Assembly: GCA_021817025.1 (NCBI GenBank)
Contig: JAKAWF010000039.1
Span: forward strand, 1-18,808
DNA: 18,808 nucleotides
From: a bacterium
GTDB lineage: Bacteria > Chloroflexota > Dormibacteria > UBA8260 > Bog-877
Direction of reading: 5' to 3'
This document shows, piece after piece, positions 15,295 through 18,808 of the stretch. The translations under genes and the position numbers were made by a program. The notes beneath the pieces were generated by a model. It searched no databases. It was not told where the DNA came from and saw nothing but the letters and a program-made list of their open reading frames with translations. The first letter of the stretch is position 1. The number at the start of each line of letters is the position of its first letter.

Positions 15295-16586
15295 TCTGGT
15301 GCGCCGGGCCAGCGCTCGTCTCGCCCCGCTTCAGAGACTGCGCCGGCGGGTGTCCCCGGCGTGCCCACTGGCTCGATCTCAGGACGACCGAGCAAGTAGC
15401 CCTGTCCCTGCGGCACGCCCAAGACCTGCAGCGCCGCCAGCTCCTCTCTGGTTTCGATCCCTTCGGCCACGACCTTGGCGCCAATCGACTGGCTGAGAGC
15501 CAGCAAGGCGGCGGTCAAGGCGCGTCGGGCGGGGTCCTGGTCGAGGCTCTGGATGAGCGATCGATCCAGCTTGATCACGTCCGGATGCAGCTGCAGCACG
15601 TGTTGGAAGCTGGAGATGCCCGCTCCGGTGTCGTCGATGGCGAGCCGCACCCCCAGTCCCCGCAGCTTGTCCCGCACCTCCAGCAGCCGACCGTAATCCG
15701 CCACGGCGGTGTGCTCCGTCAGCTCGACCACCAGACGCTCGGGGGGGACGGAGCTGACAAGCTCGGACAGCATCGCGGAGCAGAGCGCTTCCGGGGACAG
15801 GTTCAAGGCCAGGTAGCCCGTCCGCGACCGGGACCGCCACCTGGCCAGAGCCTGCTTGGCCGCGAAGAACTCCAAGTCAAGGCCCAGTCCGACCGAGGTC
15901 GCCTCCGCGAACCAGGCGTCTGGCCCGCGCTCCGGGTGTTCCTGGAAGCGGGCCAGCGCCTCCACGCCGACGACCACTCCTGAGCCCAGTTCGACGATCG
16001 GCTGAAACGCCACCTCGAAGCCCGTGCCATGGAGAACGCGGTGGATGCCAGCCAGGATGTCGCGTCTCTGCCGCTCAGCCAGGTGGCGGCGCTCCTGTTC
16101 CCGCTGCACCTGGGCCTCCAGTTCCCGCGCGCGGAGTTGCAGCCGTTGATTGAGACGGCGGGTGCGGAGCAGGTTCCGCACCCTCAGAACCACCTCGGCG
16201 TACTCGAAGGGCTTGGTCAAGAAGTCCGTGGCACCAGCTTCCAGGGCGCGGTTTCGAGCCGCCCCGGAGGCGTCCGCGGTGACCACGATCACGGGCAGGA
16301 AGTCTCCCGTGGGGACCTCCCCCAGGATCTGGGCCATGACCTCGAGACCATCCAGGTGCGGCATGTGGAGATCCAGAAGAACAAGATCCGGCCGGGCCTC
16401 GCGAAAGGCCGCCAGCGCAGCCTCGGCCTCTCCGGTGCTGGACACCTCGGGGTAGCCGGCACTGAAGAGCATCCTCTCCAGCAGGCGCACGTTGGATGGG
16501 GTGTCGTCGACGATCAGGATGCGCTCCGGCTCCTGTGGCCTGTCCCGCCCCCTCCCACTCGCCGGAGCGGCGACGTACTCAGACAT
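15291..16586 (-). CDS. response regulator with EAL domain (c-di-GMP phosphodiesterase)
   Basis: A 431-residue protein with a receiver domain (23-140; D27/D28, phosphoacceptor D72 in LVLLDLHMPHLDG, K125 in FLTKPF), a charged coiled-coil linker (about 142-178) and an EAL domain (about 185-405). The residues needed for c-di-GMP hydrolysis are all present: E209 in the EALARF signature, N262 (LNLSPE), E288 (VELTEH), D318-D319 (AIDDTGAG), K339 (VIKLDRS) and E375 (AEGIET). It should hydrolyse c-di-GMP to pGpG under phosphorylation control, lowering biofilm-type signalling. The start at 16586 (MSEYVAAP) is chosen because an AGGTG ribosome site precedes it and the receiver begins soon after; an open frame continues to 16757 without similarity. 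It shares a 4-bp overlap with the downstream hybrid kinase, its likely signal source. Confidence 0.93.
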   Translation of the reverse strand: MSEYVAAPASGRGRDRPQEPERILIVDDTPSNVRLLERMLFSAGYPEVSSTGEAEAALAAFREARPDLVLLDLHMPHLDGLEVMAQILGEVPTGDFLPVIVVTADASGAARNRALEAGATDFLTKPFEYAEVVLRVRNLLRTRRLNQRLQLRARELEAQVQREQERRHLAERQRRDILAGIHRVLHGTGFEVAFQPIVELGSGVVVGVEALARFQEHPERGPDAWFAEATSVGLGLDLEFFAAKQALARWRSRSRTGYLALNLSPEALCSAMLSELVSSVPPERLVVELTEHTAVADYGRLLEVRDKLRGLGVRLAIDDTGAGISSFQHVLQLHPDVIKLDRSLIQSLDQDPARRALTAALLALSQSIGAKVVAEGIETREELAALQVLGVPQGQGYLLGRPEIEPVGTPGTPAGAVSEAGRDERWPGAPE

Positions 16587-17301
16587 TGGCACCTGCACCA
16601 CAAACGGCCGCCGATACCCGGGTGGATGATGGCTGCAATCCACTCGTGGTCTGCAGGGTAGCACCGGCGCCGGGATCCGGGGGCACTTGTCATCGAAGTG
16701 TGACCCAGCCGTCCAAGCCCGCGAGAACTGGCTCGGGCCAGCGGGCCCCCCGGACACACGCGCCAGCCCGCGGACCGGCCGTCGCCGGAAGCGGGCCGGC
16801 GTCTCCCCAGCGGACCAACCCCCCGCCAGGCCTTCGAGATCGCGTCAGAGAGGGGGTTTCTGGGTTCTCTGGAAGTTGCCGCGATCAGCCCGGGCGCTCC
16901 CCGGCGGCCACCGGCCAAGTGGTGATCGAGGGCACCAAGCACGGGCGGCCCGCCCACCACCAGGAGGTCCGCTGGGCGGTCTCCCGGTGGGAGCTGCGCC
17001 CAGATGACAGGCCAGGACTCGGAGGCGGATTGCGCCGGCATCTGCCCGATTCCAGAGCTCCATCCTCGGTTCGCGAAGCCGGAGGTCTCCCTGGCGCAGA
17101 CGCCACGGAGCCTCCCCCGGGAGGCTCCGGTGGCGTGCTCCCGTTCTCGCCGAGACAAGCCACCTGCGCACTGCCCCCTGGGCGGACAGCGCTCCCGGAC
17201 GGGCTGGGGCGGCAGGTGTGGCACTTGGTGTCCCGGTTGGGGCCAGACCGCGGCCCGGGCCGCCAGCGTCCTGAGGGGCGCCGCCAGCGCACGGCATGCC
17301 C
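16587..17301. other. long divergent intergenic region without a recognisable gene
   Basis: More than 700 bp separate the REC-EAL gene from the MFS promoter. Open frames on both strands run through, but their products are Pro/Arg/Gly-rich and unlike any family I know. A strong hairpin at 17102-17134 is the only clear structure. The region should contain the promoter of the minus-strand signalling operon; I found no convincing element. Its length is unusual in a window where most gaps are under 110 bp, so an unrecognised small RNA or a decayed gene remains possible. Confidence 0.45.
17102..17134. repeat. strong hairpin-forming inverted repeat
   Basis: GCCAC-GGAGCCTCCC is followed after two bases by GGGAGGCTCC-GGTGGC. 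The arms pair over about 15 bp with a single one-base bulge. No T-run is next to it. It lies about 260 bp before the MFS gene and 515 bp before the REC-EAL gene. It could be a U-less terminator, a protein-binding palindrome or part of a small RNA; the structure is seen, the role is unknown. Confidence 0.55.
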
Positions 17302-17346
17302 TTGAGCTATACTTAGCCTCAACGTAACTATTACCGTGGGGCTAAG
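17302..17346 (+). promoter_or_regulatory. promoter and 35-bp operator-like dyad of the MFS exporter gene
   Basis: TTGAGC at 17302-17307 and TAACTA at 17325-17330 are separated by 17 bp, a plausible -35/-10 pair; TATACT at 17308-17313 is an alternative -10. A dyad spans 17312-17346, centred on 17329: CTTAGCC pairs with GGCTAAG on the outside, CA with TG, and GTAA with TTAC in the core, giving 13 of 17 matched arm positions. It covers the spacer, the -10 and the predicted transcription start, so it would act as DNA rather than as an RNA hairpin. A repressor of the TetR or MarR type commonly controls DHA2 exporters through such sites; no regulator gene is visible in the window. Confidence 0.6.
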
Positions 17347-17395
17347 CTTTTGCGGTCCCACTGAGGACCCACGCCCAGGGAGGACGAAGCCACCG

Positions 17396-18808
17396 ATGGA
17401 CTCAGTGCACCCGTCGATCGAACTGTCCCACCGCGCCAAACTGGCCATCGTCAGCGCGGTCATGCTGGGGTTGTTCCTGAGTGCCCTCGACCAGACCGTG
17501 GTGGGGACCGCGCTGCCCACCATCGTCACCGACCTGGGCGGCAACAGCCTGTACGTGTGGGTGGTGACCGCCTACCTGCTCACCAGCACGGTCACGATCC
17601 CGATCTACGGCAAGCTCTCCGACATCTTCGGCCGCAAGCTGATGCTGATGATCGGGATCTCGATCTTCCTGATCGGCTCCGCCCTCTCCGGTCTGTCCCA
17701 GAGCATGGCCGAGCTGATCTTCTTCCGGGGCCTTCAGGGGCTGGGAGCAGGCGCGCTCTTCCCGATCTCGCTGGCGGTCATCGGAGATCTCTTCACCCCC
17801 CGGGAGCGGGGCAAGTACCAGGGCTTCTTCGGGGCGGTCTTCGGACTGGCCTTCCTGGTGGGGCCATTCCTGGGCGGCTTCATCACCGACAACATCAGCT
17901 GGCACTGGGTCTTTTACGTCAACCTCCCGATCGGGATCGTGGCCCTGGCCGTGATCGGCTCGATCCTGCCCAACCATCGCAAGGAGGGCGCCCGGCCCTC
18001 GATCGACTACCTCGGCACCCTGGTGTTCACCGCCGCCGTGATCCCACTCCTGATCGGGCTGACCGAGAAGGGCCTCGACAGCTCCTCCGGCCAGGCCATT
18101 GGGTGGCTGGACTGGCGGGTGGGCGGGCTGATCGCGCTCTCGGCGGTGCTGGGCGCGCTGTTCATCTACGTCGAACACCGGGCCCAAGAGCCCATCGTGC
18201 CCCTGCACCTGTTCAAGGTGCGCACCTACGCCGCCTCCCAGGTGGCCATGTTCCTGCTCTCCTTCGCCTTCTTCATCGGGGTCATCTTCCTGCCCCGCTA
18301 CTACCAGGCCGTGCGGGAGATCAGTGCCACCGCCTCCGGCTACATGGTGTGGCCGCTGCTGGTGGGCCTGATGGGCACCAGCGTGGGCGCCGGTCTGGTC
18401 ATCAGCCGCACCGGCAAGTACAAGATGCTGTTGGTGGGATCCATGATCATGGCCACCATCGGGCTCCTGCTGATGACCCAGCTCACCGCCACCGACGGCA
18501 ACTGGACGCTCTGGGCGTGGATGGGCGTGATGGGAGTCGGAGTCGGGCCCTCCATGTCCGCCTACACGGTGGTGGTCCAGAACGCGGTGCCCCAGAAGGA
18601 CATCGGGGTCGCCACCAGCAACCTCACCTTCTTCCGCCAGATGGGCGGCTCGGTCGGGCTCGCGATCGCAGGCACCTACCTCGCGTCCACCTTCACCGGG
18701 CAACTTCCCAAGAACCTGGCGGCGGCGGGGGTGCCGCCGCAACTGACCAGCCACTTCAACCCGGCAGGCAGCAGCAGCCTGACCGGAGTCGGCAACCTCG
18801 CCGGCCAG
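17396..18808 (+). CDS. DHA2-family (EmrB/QacA-type) MFS drug exporter, truncated by window edge
   Basis: The frame is open from the ATG at 17396 to the window end (471 residues, no stop). It is a proton-driven multidrug exporter of the inner membrane with 14 expected membrane helices. Visible signatures are LDQTVVGTALPTI in helix 1 (D32), motif A GKLSDIFGRK (72-81), motif B RGLQGLGAGA (R111) and motif C GAVFGLAFLVGPFLGG (146-161), which marks antiporters. WHWVFYVNLPIG (169-180) is typical of the DHA2 group. A GGGAGGA ribosome binding site lies at 17378-17384, about 11 bases before the ATG. The promoter carries a large dyad, so expression is probably inducible. The drug or metabolite exported cannot be predicted. 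Confidence 0.95.
   Translation, partial: MDSVHPSIELSHRAKLAIVSAVMLGLFLSALDQTVVGTALPTIVTDLGGNSLYVWVVTAYLLTSTVTIPIYGKLSDIFGRKLMLMIGISIFLIGSALSGLSQSMAELIFFRGLQGLGAGALFPISLAVIGDLFTPRERGKYQGFFGAVFGLAFLVGPFLGGFITDNISWHWVFYVNLPIGIVALAVIGSILPNHRKEGARPSIDYLGTLVFTAAVIPLLIGLTEKGLDSSSGQAIGWLDWRVGGLIALSAVLGALFIYVEHRAQEPIVPLHLFKVRTYAASQVAMFLLSFAFFIGVIFLPRYYQAVREISATASGYMVWPLLVGLMGTSVGAGLVISRTGKYKMLLVGSMIMATIGLLLMTQLTATDGNWTLWAWMGVMGVGVGPSMSAYTVVVQNAVPQKDIGVATSNLTFFRQMGGSVGLAIAGTYLASTFTGQLPKNLAAAGVPPQLTSHFNPAGSSSLTGVGNLAGQ

Noticed and set aside
16885..17297. Minus-strand frames with a CxxC-containing segment upstream of the MFS gene as a zinc-ribbon protein
   Set aside because: Only scattered cysteines, no family pattern, and the frame overlaps the MFS promoter and gene start.
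1..18808. CRISPR arrays, tRNA or rRNA genes
   Set aside because: No regularly spaced direct repeats and no cloverleaf or rRNA-like conserved segments were noticed anywhere in the window.

Overview
The window is a GC-rich (roughly 70 percent by eye) bacterial chromosome segment with ordinary housekeeping genes and three two-component or transport modules. The methionyl-tRNA synthetase with its KFSSS signature, the DosS-like GAF histidine kinase, the DUF664-type DinB domain, the IS607-type remnant and the frequent GTG and TTG starts suggest an actinobacterium or a nearby GC-rich soil lineage such as Dormibacterota or Chloroflexota. I cannot decide between these from the sequence alone.

Layout. 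(1) 1-1942, minus strand: a DosS/DevS-like two-GAF histidine kinase followed by the N-terminus of its NarL/LuxR-type response regulator, which runs off the left edge. A dormancy-box-like dyad lies in the regulator's leader. (2) 2384-3469, plus strand: a fusion of a dienelactone-hydrolase domain and a DinB/DUF664 domain, with a 27-bp dyad just upstream. (3) 3676-5905, minus strand: an ATP-grasp ligase gene and, 22 bp downstream, an ArdC-like protein with an IrrE-type zinc protease motif. (4) 5923-9479: nfuA (plus), a GT4 glycosyltransferase (minus, convergent with nfuA) and metG (plus, divergent from the glycosyltransferase). (5) 9573-11763, plus strand: a CcdA-like thiol-disulfide membrane protein and a J-domain protein with a large unrecognised C-terminal part. 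(6) About 12112-13265: a decayed IS607-family element in which a large internal deletion joins the start of tnpA to the RuvC half of tnpB. (7) 13273-16586, minus strand: a translationally coupled pair, a receiver-EAL c-di-GMP phosphodiesterase followed by a CHASE3 hybrid histidine kinase. (8) 17396 to the right edge, plus strand: a DHA2-type (EmrB/QacA) MFS exporter whose promoter carries a 35-bp dyad.

The genes do not form one pathway. Joint functions can be argued for the sensor kinase plus regulator (probable gas or redox sensing), for the REC-EAL plus hybrid kinase (signal-controlled c-di-GMP breakdown) and possibly for nfuA and ccdA-like (iron-sulfur and thiol maintenance). No complete new defence or biosynthetic system is evident. 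The items most worth a second look are the operator-like dyad before the MFS gene, the IS607 deletion derivative that keeps its RuvC triad, the DLH-DinB fusion, the orphan J-domain protein and the very short divergent promoter regions.
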